Below are positions 1 to 7,018 of a stretch of DNA of 27,360 nt, in pieces. Source of the DNA: HGM04593 sp045612305. GTDB taxonomy: Bacteria; Bacteroidota; Bacteroidia; Bacteroidales; Bacteroidaceae. The DNA is taken from positions 1 through 27,360 of the forward strand of contig JAZKYU010000003.1 in the NCBI GenBank assembly GCA_045612305.1, written 5' to 3'. Positions within the stretch are counted from its first letter, which is position 1, and the number at the start of each line of letters is the position of its first letter. Below the pieces are notes generated by a model. It was given only the letters and a program-made list of their open reading frames with translations. It searched no databases and was not told the origin of the DNA. The position numbers and the translations under genes were made by a program.

Positions 1-430
1 GTTTAGGATATAAGCGAATTTTGCTTGCAAAATCGGTAGCATCATCAGTGATAAGTCGCACATAGTGCGGGTCACGATTAGATGATGCTGCCAAAGACGC
101 ATTGACAATGCTTGCTGTTCGCAACCCGCGCTACGCGCTACCATTTGCTGCAAGCATTGTCGATTAAGCAGAGCTTAATTCCGGAGCGCCTAAACTGCGA
201 CGAACAGCCTTTAATGACAAGCGAGGAACGAACGAGGGATGTTTCAATTTTTTGAAACAGCGTGAGCAGAGGCGCGAGCGACTGTTACGCCCCGTGTGCC
301 GGGCGTGTTGTGCCCTTTTACGCGATAAAAGGGCTGTAAAAAATACATAGAAACAAAGAACGGTGGCTAGTAACACCGAGAATTTGAGTTAAAGGCTTTT
401 TGTTCCCTTAACTTTTGTTGGTGAGCCAGG
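1..430 (-). repeat. Composite stem-loop-rich intergenic repeat, left copy (runs off the window start)
   Basis: I see no credible gene here. Read on the minus strand, the stretch opens with GGCTCACCAACAAA (414-427). It then shows CTCGGTG (374-380), GTTCTT (356-361), a hairpin (312-334), CAACACGC (303-310), a small hairpin (287-306), AGTCGCTC (276-283), CTCTGCTC (264-271), a hairpin (241-258) and CTCGTTCGT (228-236). The same blocks occur in the same order at the other end of the window on the plus strand (27028-27240), so I call this a dispersed repeat. Beyond 228 there are more inverted repeats (114-121 with 201-208, 163-179, 104-115 with 150-161, 35-92, 18-33). The element follows rpsT and its terminator, in the orientation of rpsT. 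Function is unknown. The homology to the right copy is visible only up to about position 228; extension to position 1 is inference. Confidence 0.6.
35..92. other. Long nested imperfect hairpin
   Basis: The outer arms GGTAGCATCATC (35-46) and GATGATGCTGCC (81-92) pair over 12 positions with one mismatch or wobble. Inside them GTGA (48-51) faces TCAC (72-75), and CGCAC (57-61) pairs perfectly with GTGCG (65-69) around an ATA loop. The whole forms one elongated stem with internal loops. It is followed by a 12-bp perfect inverted repeat, GACAATGCTTGC (104-115) with GCAAGCATTGTC (150-161), and by ATTAAGC-AGA-GCTTAAT (163-179). This is a structured DNA or RNA element of unknown role inside the left composite repeat. 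Confidence 0.6.
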
Positions 431-479
431 ATATACTGCGCCTTGCTGCGGGTCTGCTCGGGTTGCCACCAACGCGAAA

Positions 480-500
480 AGGCCGGATAAAATCCGGCCT
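480..500 (-). terminator. Rho-independent terminator of the tRNA-Glu/rpsT transcript
   Basis: AGGCCGGAT and ATCCGGCCT form a perfect 9-bp GC-rich stem around a 3-nt loop. On the minus strand the stem is followed by a short T run (TTTT including the last stem base) and then CGCG. It lies 26 bases past the rpsT stop codon, where a terminator is expected. The T run is short, so termination may be partial. Confidence 0.75.
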
Positions 501-526
501 CTCGTAGGTAAATATATGTTCTAAAA

Positions 527-781
527 TTAGGCTAATTTAGCGATGTTAGCGCACAAACCTGATTTAAGGTTTGCAGCCTTGTTCTTGTGGATGAGACCAC
601 GCTTAGCCATTCTGTCGAGCATTTTCTGAACTTCGGGGAATTTTGCCAAAGCCTCGTTCTTGTCGGTCATTGCGCGAAGACCGCGAACTGCCGAACGCAT
701 ATTTTTACCGAGATAACGGTTCTGAAGATTTCTCTTCTCTGTTTGTCTGATTCTTTTAAGTGATGATTTGTGGTTTGCCAT
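527..781 (-). CDS. rpsT: 30S ribosomal protein S20
   Basis: S20 is a small basic protein that binds the 5' and 3' minor domains of 16S rRNA during 30S assembly. The 84-residue product starts MANHKSSLKRIRQTEKRN, the typical S20 N terminus, and has the family's usual size and its high Lys/Arg content. It ends in the conserved helix region with KAANLKSGL. The start is the only sensible ATG; no strong Shine-Dalgarno precedes it, only an A-rich stretch, as is usual in Bacteroidetes. The gene lies 31 bases after tRNA-Glu on the same strand, has no promoter of its own that I can see, and is followed by a terminator hairpin. It is therefore probably co-transcribed with the tRNA. Confidence 0.97.
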   Translation of the reverse strand: MANHKSSLKRIRQTEKRNLQNRYLGKNMRSAVRGLRAMTDKNEALAKFPEVQKMLDRMAKRGLIHKNKAANLKSGLCANIAKLA

Positions 782-812
782 CTCTTTATATAATTTTTTA
801 GTTTTTATTTAG

Positions 813-884
813 TAGCCCATAGGGGAATCGAACCCCTCTTTCAAGAATGAAAATCTTGCGTCCTAGCCGATAGACGAATGGGCC
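813..884 (-). tRNA. tRNA-Glu (anticodon TTC)
   Basis: The minus strand folds into a full cloverleaf. The acceptor stem is GGCCCAT with ATGGGCT (first pair G-U), and the D arm is GTCT...GGAC. The anticodon stem is CAAGA/TCTTG around the loop TTTTCAT, giving anticodon TTC. The T arm is AGGGG-TTCGATT-CCCCT. The discriminator base is A at 813. The following bases are CTA, so the CCA tail is not encoded and must be added after transcription. The tRNA is the first gene of a transcript that continues into rpsT. Confidence 0.96.
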
Positions 885-945
885 TTGGTTTGGTTTTTGC
901 TCTTTTGGAGCAGGCTTTGGCACGGTTTAGTGCTTAAAGCGACTG

Positions 946-976
946 CAAAGGTAAAACCTTTTTTTAAAACTGCAAA
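946..976 (-). promoter_or_regulatory. Bacteroidetes-type promoter for tRNA-Glu and rpsT
   Basis: On the minus strand, TTTG (973-976) is followed after exactly 19 bases by TACCTTTG (946-953). This matches the known Bacteroidetes primary sigma consensus (-33 TTTG, -7 TAnnTTTG, spacing 19-21). Transcription should begin near 939-941, giving a leader of about 55 bases before the tRNA. It is the best promoter match I found in the window. Confidence 0.8.
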
Positions 977-995
977 GAAATTGATGTTTTTTTTG

Positions 996-1003
996 TAGTT
1001 TTG
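996..1003 (+). promoter_or_regulatory. Possible -7 element for recO
   Basis: TAGTTTTG fits the TAnnTTTG pattern and lies 18 bases before the recO ATG. There is no TTTG at the expected distance upstream, so the match is partial. It stands back to back with the tRNA-Glu promoter. Confidence 0.35.
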
Positions 1004-1021
1004 TGTCGGTTTTTGTTATTT

Positions 1022-1750
1022 ATGGTTGAAAAATATACCGCTATAGTGCTGCGAACCATTAAATATAACGACTCTTTGATGGTTGCCGACGTGTACACCC
1101 TTGAGCGAGGGCGTGCCTCTTTTTTGTTGCCTGTGTCGCGCAGTAAAAGCTCAAAAGTGCGCAATGTGCTTTTTCAACCTTTGTCGATGATTGTGTTCAC
1201 AGCTTCGGGGCGTGGGCAAAAATCTCTAGCTCGAATAACCGAAACTCTCCCCTATAAACTTTACTCCTCTATACCTTGCGATGTGGTAAAATCATCCATC
1301 GCTCTATACCTTGCCGAGGCTATGACCTTTGCGCTTAAGGAGATGGGTGAGGACGAGGGGCTCTTCACCTTTCTTGAGTGGGCTCTCACTTGGTTCGATG
1401 CTACCGACGAGGGGTATGCCGATTTTCATCTTGTTTTTCTCTCGCAGTTGTTGCGCTTTTTGGGTATTTACCCCAATGTGGGCGACCTTGCTGTAAACTC
1501 ATACTTCGACCTACAGGCGGGTTGCCTGGTGCGCGAACATCCTCTGCACCCACATTTTCTTATGCCGGCTTCGGCGGCGCGTTTTGTGGCCTTGTTGCGC
1601 AGCGACTTTCAGTCGGTGAGGCTCCTTGCTCTAAATAGAGAACAGCGAGGAGAGTTCCTCGCTGTTCTAGAAGAGTATTATCGTTTGCATATTCCCGACT
1701 TTCCCCGTTTGCGTTCAACCGAGGTGTTGCGAGAACTTTTTAGTGTTTAA
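1022..1750 (+). CDS. recO: DNA repair protein RecO
   Basis: RecO works with RecR (and RecF) to load RecA onto SSB-coated single-stranded DNA in the RecFOR recombination-repair pathway. The 242-residue product has the N-terminal OB-fold pattern (VEKYTAIVLRTIKYNDSLMV, then YTLERG and SFLLPVSRS), followed by the helical RecO C-terminal domain. The length is usual for the family. The Cys4 zinc site of some RecO proteins is absent, as in many relatives. I chose the ATG at 1022 because the family N terminus begins at MVEKYTA. An in-frame start at 1001 would overlap the candidate promoter and adds residues unlike the family. The gene is divergent from tRNA-Glu, and its stop codon overlaps that of the convergent yqeY. 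Confidence 0.9.
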   Translation: MVEKYTAIVLRTIKYNDSLMVADVYTLERGRASFLLPVSRSKSSKVRNVLFQPLSMIVFTASGRGQKSLARITETLPYKLYSSIPCDVVKSSIALYLAEAMTFALKEMGEDEGLFTFLEWALTWFDATDEGYADFHLVFLSQLLRFLGIYPNVGDLAVNSYFDLQAGCLVREHPLHPHFLMPASAARFVALLRSDFQSVRLLALNREQRGEFLAVLEEYYRLHIPDFPRLRSTEVLRELFSV

Positions 1751-2196
1751 GCCAACAACTGTTTTACGATGGCCGAAATTACCTTGCCGTCGGCTTTTCC
1801 TGCAAGCTGCTTGGTGGCAACGCCCATAACCTTGCCCATATCTTGAGGCTTGTTTGCGCCCACCTGCGCAATAATATCCTTGAGAGCTGCAGTAATCTCC
1901 TCCTCGGTCATCTGCTTGGGAAGATATTTCTCCATAACAGCAACCTGTGCAAGCTCCTCGGCTGCCAGGTCTTCGCGATTTTGGCTCTTGAATAGCTCGG
2001 CCGACTCTTTGCCTTGCTTGGCAAGTTTCTGAATTATTTTCACAGCTGTCTCGTCGCTCACGGTGTCGCCCGCGCCGGGTGCGGTTTTTGCTTCGAGAAG
2101 GGCTTTTTTAATATTTCTCAAGGTGTCGAGGGCTACTTTGTCCTTGGCCTTCATAGCTTCCTTGATGTCGTTGCTTATAATATCGTAAAGTTCCAT
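1747..2196 (-). CDS. GatB/YqeY domain-containing protein
   Basis: This 149-residue protein consists only of the YqeY domain found at the C terminus of GatB, the B subunit of the tRNA-dependent amidotransferase. In GatB that domain contacts tRNA; free-standing YqeY proteins have no firmly established role. Visible family features are the start MELYDIISNDIKEAMKAKDK, the segment LDTLRNIKKALLEAK, and EKYLPKQMTEEEI, then the C-terminal DMGKVMGVATKQLAGKADG. It is the last gene of the dcw operon, 12 bases after ftsZ, a position known for this family in Bacteroidetes. Its TAA overlaps the TAA of convergent recO within the palindrome TTAA at 1747-1750, leaving no room for a terminator between them. 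Confidence 0.92.
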   Translation of the reverse strand: MELYDIISNDIKEAMKAKDKVALDTLRNIKKALLEAKTAPGAGDTVSDETAVKIIQKLAKQGKESAELFKSQNREDLAAEELAQVAVMEKYLPKQMTEEEITAALKDIIAQVGANKPQDMGKVMGVATKQLAGKADGKVISAIVKQLLA

Positions 2197-2208
2197 AATT
2201 TATAATGT

Positions 2209-3513
2209 TTATTCTATTGTTTCCATGTCGTCGGCTGCAACCTCCTCTGTGGTGTATTTGTTTCTCTGGGTTATAATGTTCTTCAATACCTCGAGGTCTT
2301 GAACAGTGCGTTTGTAGGTGGGTGAGTTGTCGAGAGCCGATATAAGCTCATCGTCGTAGAGCTCATCACCCTCGAAGATGAAGGTTTTGTACTCCTCTTT
2401 ATAGAAGTTCTTCTCCATAGCCGATAGCTTTTGCTCTTCGGCCTCGCGCTTCATCTGCTCTTCGAGTGTAACCTTCTCTTCTTGTGCTTTTTCCATCTCC
2501 AAGAGAGGCTCCATGCCGGGGATGTTGTTCATGCCGAAACCTGTTGCAAGCACGGTTACCTTAACCTCGCCCTCTTTTAACTCTACATCCTTGCTCAAGC
2601 CCCAAATAACCTCTATGTTCTCATACTCAAACTGCTCCATAAAGTTGTTTACAGCGTTTATCTCCTCGACAAGCATAGGCTCGTTGGGGTTGTAGTATAT
2701 GTTGAAAAGAAGTTTTTTAGACTTGTAGATGTCGTTGTTGTTGAGCAAGGGAGAGTGCATCGCTTTTCTGAAGGCGCGGTCGAGACGGTTTTCTCCGCTC
2801 TCTATGCCGTAGCTCATTATGGCAACGCCACCGTTTTTGAGCACCTTCTTCACATCGCGGAAGTCGAGGTTGATTTTTCCTCGTGCTGTAATAATTTCGG
2901 CAATGCTCTTGGTAGCTGTGGTGAGCACCTCGTCGACCTTGCGGAAGCCCTCCTCAATATCGAGCTTGGGATATATGTCGAGGAGTCTTTCGTTATTTAT
3001 AACGAGCAGGGCATCGACGTGTTTTGCTATCTCGGCTACGCCGCGCAGGGCTTGTTTTATTTTTTTACCCATCTCGAAGCGGAATGGTATGGTTACTATA
3101 CCTATGGTTAGTATGTCCATACTTTTTGCTATCTCGGCCACAACTGGAGCAGCACCTGTACCTGTGCCACCACCCATACCGGCGGTGATGAAGGCCATCT
3201 TCGTTCCGTCGCGGAAGAGTTGCTCAATTTCGGCACGGCTCTCCTCGGCAGCTGCGCGGGCTACGTTGGGGTCGTTGCCGGCTCCAAGGCCCTCGGTGGT
3301 TGTTTCGCCAAGCTGTACCTTTATGGGTATGTTTGAATGAAAAAGCGCCTGACGGTCGGTGTTGCATATTGCAAACGACACGTTGTGTATGCCTTTTTCA
3401 TACATATTTTCTACGGCGTTGCTGCCGCCTCCTCCCACGCCTATTACTTTAATTATGCGGGGTGCGTCTGTGGGTATGTCGAAGGGTAGTCCCTGTCTTG
3501 TATCTTCGTTCAT
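2209..3513 (-). CDS. ftsZ: Cell division protein FtsZ
   Basis: FtsZ is the tubulin-like GTPase that polymerises into the Z ring and recruits the divisome. The 434-residue product has the nucleotide-binding GVGGGGSNAV (about 26-34), the tubulin signature GGGTGTGAAP (114-123) and the T7-loop catalytic segment NLDFRD (215-220), so both halves of the active site are present. After the globular domain (to about residue 320) comes a charged linker rich in Glu and Lys. NSPTYKR at 396-402 resembles the conserved C-terminal peptide that binds FtsA, but here about 32 further residues follow it. The gene lies 31 bases downstream of ftsA, the widest gap in the operon, and I see no internal promoter there. 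Confidence 0.97.
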   Translation of the reverse strand: MNEDTRQGLPFDIPTDAPRIIKVIGVGGGGSNAVENMYEKGIHNVSFAICNTDRQALFHSNIPIKVQLGETTTEGLGAGNDPNVARAAAEESRAEIEQLFRDGTKMAFITAGMGGGTGTGAAPVVAEIAKSMDILTIGIVTIPFRFEMGKKIKQALRGVAEIAKHVDALLVINNERLLDIYPKLDIEEGFRKVDEVLTTATKSIAEIITARGKINLDFRDVKKVLKNGGVAIMSYGIESGENRLDRAFRKAMHSPLLNNNDIYKSKKLLFNIYYNPNEPMLVEEINAVNNFMEQFEYENIEVIWGLSKDVELKEGEVKVTVLATGFGMNNIPGMEPLLEMEKAQEEKVTLEEQMKREAEEQKLSAMEKNFYKEEYKTFIFEGDELYDDELISALDNSPTYKRTVQDLEVLKNIITQRNKYTTEEVAADDMETIE

Positions 3514-3544
3514 AACTTTACCTTTTTTGTTTCGAAAAATGTGG

Positions 3545-4900
3545 TTACTCGTCGTCGCTCTCTTCCTCGGTCATATTTCTCTGCAACTCTCCGAGAATGC
3601 TTTTACCCTTGCCGAACAGCCCGCCCCAGAAAGAGTTTTTATCTTTCTCGGCATCCTTCTCCTTTCCATTTCCAGGCTTTGTTTTTGTGGGCTGAGGTTT
3701 GGGTTTTACAACCACCTCCTCTTGTTGAGGCAACTCCTCGGCAAAGAGCTCGGTTTGTATGGGTTTTGCAGGCTCTTTGGGCAGAATCTCCTTGCAGCAG
3801 TTTTCTTTTCCTGTGCTCAAGAGGCCGAAGAGTGTGGGGGTGATGGCTCCAGGGGTGAGATATACATTATTGTCGCAGAAGCAGTTGAGCGAGGGCTCTG
3901 TGATTATGCGTGTGTTGTATGCAGAAAGGTGCTCGTTTATAAGCTGCGACAGGTTTTTGAGCCTTGCAGCGCCACCGGTGAAGAGTATCTGCGAAATTTT
4001 TTCACCCGAAGATATTATCTGGTGTTTTATGTTTTGCATAATTTCGCCTGTGCGTGCTGCAATAATCCTGTTTAGTGTATCGTTAGAGATGGGCGAGTTG
4101 TCTTCGAAAGTGGGGTTGTAACCTTTGAAAATCTTTAGTTGCTCGGCCTCCTCGCGCGATACTTGCTCGGCGCATATATCTCTTGTGATGTTCTCGCCTC
4201 CGAGGGGCAACACGATGAGCTTGCGCAGTATGTCGTCGCGGTATATTGATACTGTGGTTGTTTCGGCACCCATATTAACAAGTGCGCAACCTCTTTTGTC
4301 GTCTTTGCTCAAGAGTATGTCGGCGTCTATCTTTGCGGCGCAGAAACTGTCGATAATCTCAATTTTTGCCATCTCGAAGCTCTCGCTCAGTTGTTTCATA
4401 AACTGCTCTTTGATGACGATGTTAAGGTAGCTACACTCTATGCAACGTGTGTGGAAGCCTGTGGGTGCAGTGCTCACAGCTCCGTCGAGCTTGTACTCCT
4501 GAACAATAACCTGCACCTTTTTATAACCCTCGGGCACGACAAATTCGTTGTCGTTGTCGATGGTCATAGAGTCTATAATCTCGGGTGTTATCTTCTTGTA
4601 CTCGTCGAACTCTCTCTTTACTGTCGATTTTATAGAGTGTACCGACAAACCGCCTATAGTTATGTAGGCTTTTTCGATGGATATTTTGTTGTCGAGCTGG
4701 CTCTCCAAGCGGTCGATGATGCTCGAGAGGCACGCGCTTGTTGCATCGACATTGCGCACCACGCCTTTTGATATGAAACTCTCAACGGGAGCACAAGCGT
4801 AGGCAATAATTTTTATACCCTCATAGGTCTCTATGCCGACGGTGCCCGATACATTAGACGAGCCTATCTCTATAGCTGTGATATAATTTTTTGTTCCCAT
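3545..4900 (-). CDS. ftsA: Cell division protein FtsA
   Basis: FtsA is the actin-like ATPase that tethers FtsZ to the inner membrane and links it to the later divisome proteins. The 451-residue product begins with the actin-fold phosphate-1 region (ITAIEIGSSNVSGTVG). It contains the SHS2-type 1C region, the phosphate-2 motif GCALVNMGAETTTVSIY and the adenosine motif ILFTGGAARLKNL. The C terminus has a long Pro/Lys/Glu linker and then SFWGGLFGKGKSILGELQ, which looks like the amphipathic membrane-targeting helix, followed by an acidic tail. The family is usually about 400-420 residues; the excess is the linker. It is separated from ftsQ by 3 bases. Confidence 0.96.
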   Translation of the reverse strand: MGTKNYITAIEIGSSNVSGTVGIETYEGIKIIAYACAPVESFISKGVVRNVDATSACLSSIIDRLESQLDNKISIEKAYITIGGLSVHSIKSTVKREFDEYKKITPEIIDSMTIDNDNEFVVPEGYKKVQVIVQEYKLDGAVSTAPTGFHTRCIECSYLNIVIKEQFMKQLSESFEMAKIEIIDSFCAAKIDADILLSKDDKRGCALVNMGAETTTVSIYRDDILRKLIVLPLGGENITRDICAEQVSREEAEQLKIFKGYNPTFEDNSPISNDTLNRIIAARTGEIMQNIKHQIISSGEKISQILFTGGAARLKNLSQLINEHLSAYNTRIITEPSLNCFCDNNVYLTPGAITPTLFGLLSTGKENCCKEILPKEPAKPIQTELFAEELPQQEEVVVKPKPQPTKTKPGNGKEKDAEKDKNSFWGGLFGKGKSILGELQRNMTEEESDDE

Positions 4901-4903
4901 ATA

Positions 4904-5635
4904 TTATCTTTTTTTGGTACAAATAACCTGTTTTTCAAATTCAATATTAACCTTATCATACTTGTTCCACCCCACGTTGTTGAGCCCTTTTTTGTAGAAT
5001 TTCTCGAGTTTGTCGAGCTTCTTGTCGAGCTTCTCGGGCTTGCCTAGCTCTATGGTGTGTTCGCCTATGCGAGGAACGAGTATTACATCTCTTTTTGCGG
5101 TGAAGAATATCTGCTCTATCTGCTCGTTCCAGAAACGGTTGTCCTGCAAAAAGAGTGCGAGGGTGAGTAGCTCCTCTTTGCCCATACTGCGGGTTATGAA
5201 GCCGCTTGCAACGGGCAGGTAGACAGCGCTGTTTACTCCCTCTATTATGTCGCCGTTCTTGTCTATGTAGAACTCCTTGCCCTCCAGGTCGTAGGCGCGC
5301 AAGATGGGTATTTTGCAGTCTATGTTTATGCCTATGTAGCCTTTGTGTGTCTTGAAACACTGACACTCCTTTACTATAGAGAGGCTGTTTATTAGTAGCT
5401 CGAGTTTGTTGCAGTCAATCTCATCGAGAGGGGTGTTTTTGAGCTTGCCGTGCTTGCGGTTTATGAGCTCTTCGATATCTTCGGCCGATATAGAGCCTTG
5501 CTCTCCATCCTCTATGCTTATGTCGACACCCTTGCATAGCTCGTCCTCCTCTTTCCCGGTGAGAAAGATGAGCGCAAACGCAAGATAGCCCAAAGCTATA
5601 ATTGCAGCTACGTATGATAGGATTTTCTTCAGCAT
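4904..5635 (-). CDS. ftsQ: Cell division protein FtsQ
   Basis: FtsQ is a bitopic protein that joins FtsL (and FtsB where present) to the cytoplasmic divisome. The 243-residue product has a short Lys-containing N terminus and one transmembrane segment (about residues 5-27, YVAAIIALGYLAFALIFL). A periplasmic POTRA-like region (about 35-115) and the beta domain follow. Sequence conservation in this family is low; the call rests on topology, size and position between murC and ftsA. Its start codon directly abuts the murC stop, so translation is probably coupled. Confidence 0.88.
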   Translation of the reverse strand: MLKKILSYVAAIIALGYLAFALIFLTGKEEDELCKGVDISIEDGEQGSISAEDIEELINRKHGKLKNTPLDEIDCNKLELLINSLSIVKECQCFKTHKGYIGINIDCKIPILRAYDLEGKEFYIDKNGDIIEGVNSAVYLPVASGFITRSMGKEELLTLALFLQDNRFWNEQIEQIFFTAKRDVILVPRIGEHTIELGKPEKLDKKLDKLEKFYKKGLNNVGWNKYDKVNIEFEKQVICTKKR

Positions 5636-7018
5636 TTATCTGTTGGTTAATATTTTTTTCATCTCGGTGATGTCGCTTTCTATATCTCCGGCTCCAAGCG
5701 ACACAAGTACCTCAATATTGTTTTTCTTCTCCTCTATGGTCTTGAGTACGTCGCTGCGGCTGCACATACTTTTTGCTATGTTTGCGTCGAGGTGGTCGAA
5801 GATGAGCTTGCTTGTTACCCCGGGTATGGGGAGCTCTCTTGCGGGGTATATGTCCACAAGTATAACCTCGTCGAATAGTGAGAGAGCCTGGGCAAACTCT
5901 TTGTAGAAGTCTTTTGTGCGGCTGAAAAGGTGGGGCTGGAAGAGCGCGGTAACCTTTTTGTCGCTATAGAGTTCTTTTATAGACTTAGCGCAAGCTTTAA
6001 CCTCGTCGGGGTGGTGGGCGTAGTCGCTAAGGAGAACAAGGTTATCCTCTTTTATGTGAAAGTCGAAGCGGCGGTCGGCTCCGGCAAAACTTTTCATACC
6101 CTCTTTAAGCTCCTCGGGGGTGGCACCGCATAGCTCGGCCATAGCCATAGATGCTATGCCGTTTTCTATGTTTATGCTCACGGGCACGCCAAGCTCTACA
6201 TCTTTTATTGTTTGCCACGGCGATACATAGTCTATAATTATGGTACCGCCACCGATGCGTATGTTTTCTGCGTGAAAGTCGCCCTTCTCCCTGCCGTAGA
6301 CAAATGTCTTAACCCCGGGTTTTGTGCGGGGCTTAACCTCGAGCCCTTCGTGTATTATGAGATAGCCGTCCTCTCTTATTCTTTCGGTAAATTGTGCAAA
6401 GGCTTCGAGATAGTTTTCTTTGTTGCCGTATATATCGAGGTGGTCGGGGTCGGCCGATGTTATGGTTGCTATGTAGGGTTTCAGGTGGAGGAACGAACGG
6501 TCGTACTCGTCGGCCTCTATAACTACAAAGTCGCTCTTGTCGGTAAGTATGAGGTTGCTTTTGTAGTTTTTCGATATGCCTCCCAGGAAGGCTGCGCAGT
6601 CTACGTGTGACTGGTGCAAGAGATGGGCGGTCATAGCAGAGGTTGTGGTTTTGCCGTGTGTGCCGGCTGCGCACACGCCTTTTTTGTCGCCGGTGATGAT
6701 GCCTAGGACTTCGGCACGTTTCTTAACGCAGAAACGCCCGTCGCCGAAGAGTGCCCACTCTTTGTGGTCGGCGGGTATGGCGGGGGTGTACACAACAAGT
6801 GTGCCGTCGGGGTTTTTGCAGCACTCGGGCACGAGGTCGATGTTCTCTTCAAAATGCAACTGTGCTCCCTCCTCTATAAGTTTTTCGGTGAGGGGGGTGG
6901 GGGTGCGGTCGTACCCGGCTACAAGTTTTCCTTCGCTCAGAAAGTATCTTACGAGGGCGCTCATACCTATGCCGCCTGCTCCCAAGAAATATACCTGTTT
7001 TATATCTTTAAGCTCCAT
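5636..7018 (-). CDS. murC: UDP-N-acetylmuramate--L-alanine ligase
   Basis: MurC adds L-alanine to UDP-MurNAc, the first amino acid of the peptidoglycan stem peptide, with ATP. The 460-residue product has the N-terminal UDP-binding segment YFLGAGGIGMSALVRYF (10-26), the Mur-ligase P-loop GTHGKTTTSAM (119-129), the central IEADEYDRSFLHLKP motif and the C-terminal segment with YAHHPDEV. This is normal length and domain order for MurC. The start codon overlaps the murG stop by one base (TAATG), a typical coupling arrangement. Confidence 0.96.
   Translation of the reverse strand: MELKDIKQVYFLGAGGIGMSALVRYFLSEGKLVAGYDRTPTPLTEKLIEEGAQLHFEENIDLVPECCKNPDGTLVVYTPAIPADHKEWALFGDGRFCVKKRAEVLGIITGDKKGVCAAGTHGKTTTSAMTAHLLHQSHVDCAAFLGGISKNYKSNLILTDKSDFVVIEADEYDRSFLHLKPYIATITSADPDHLDIYGNKENYLEAFAQFTERIREDGYLIIHEGLEVKPRTKPGVKTFVYGREKGDFHAENIRIGGGTIIIDYVSPWQTIKDVELGVPVSINIENGIASMAMAELCGATPEELKEGMKSFAGADRRFDFHIKEDNLVLLSDYAHHPDEVKACAKSIKELYSDKKVTALFQPHLFSRTKDFYKEFAQALSLFDEVILVDIYPARELPIPGVTSKLIFDHLDANIAKSMCSRSDVLKTIEEKKNNIEVLVSLGAGDIESDITEMKKILTNR

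Noticed and set aside
1..161. Possible integron attC site or CRISPR repeat among the left inverted repeats
   Set aside because: The paired RYYYAAC and GTTRRRY core sites are not found at the ends of the hairpins, there is no integrase gene, and no repeat recurs with regular spacing.
164..376. 70-codon minus-strand reading frame in the left intergenic region
   Set aside because: It spans several hairpins of the composite repeat and has no start signal or recognisable domain. Its only similarity to the right copy is the repeat itself. Such small frames in repeats are usually spurious.
1001..1021. An earlier in-frame start for recO at 1001
   Set aside because: It would begin inside the candidate -7 element and adds residues (CRFLLF) unlike RecO. 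The ATG at 1022 gives the family's usual N terminus.
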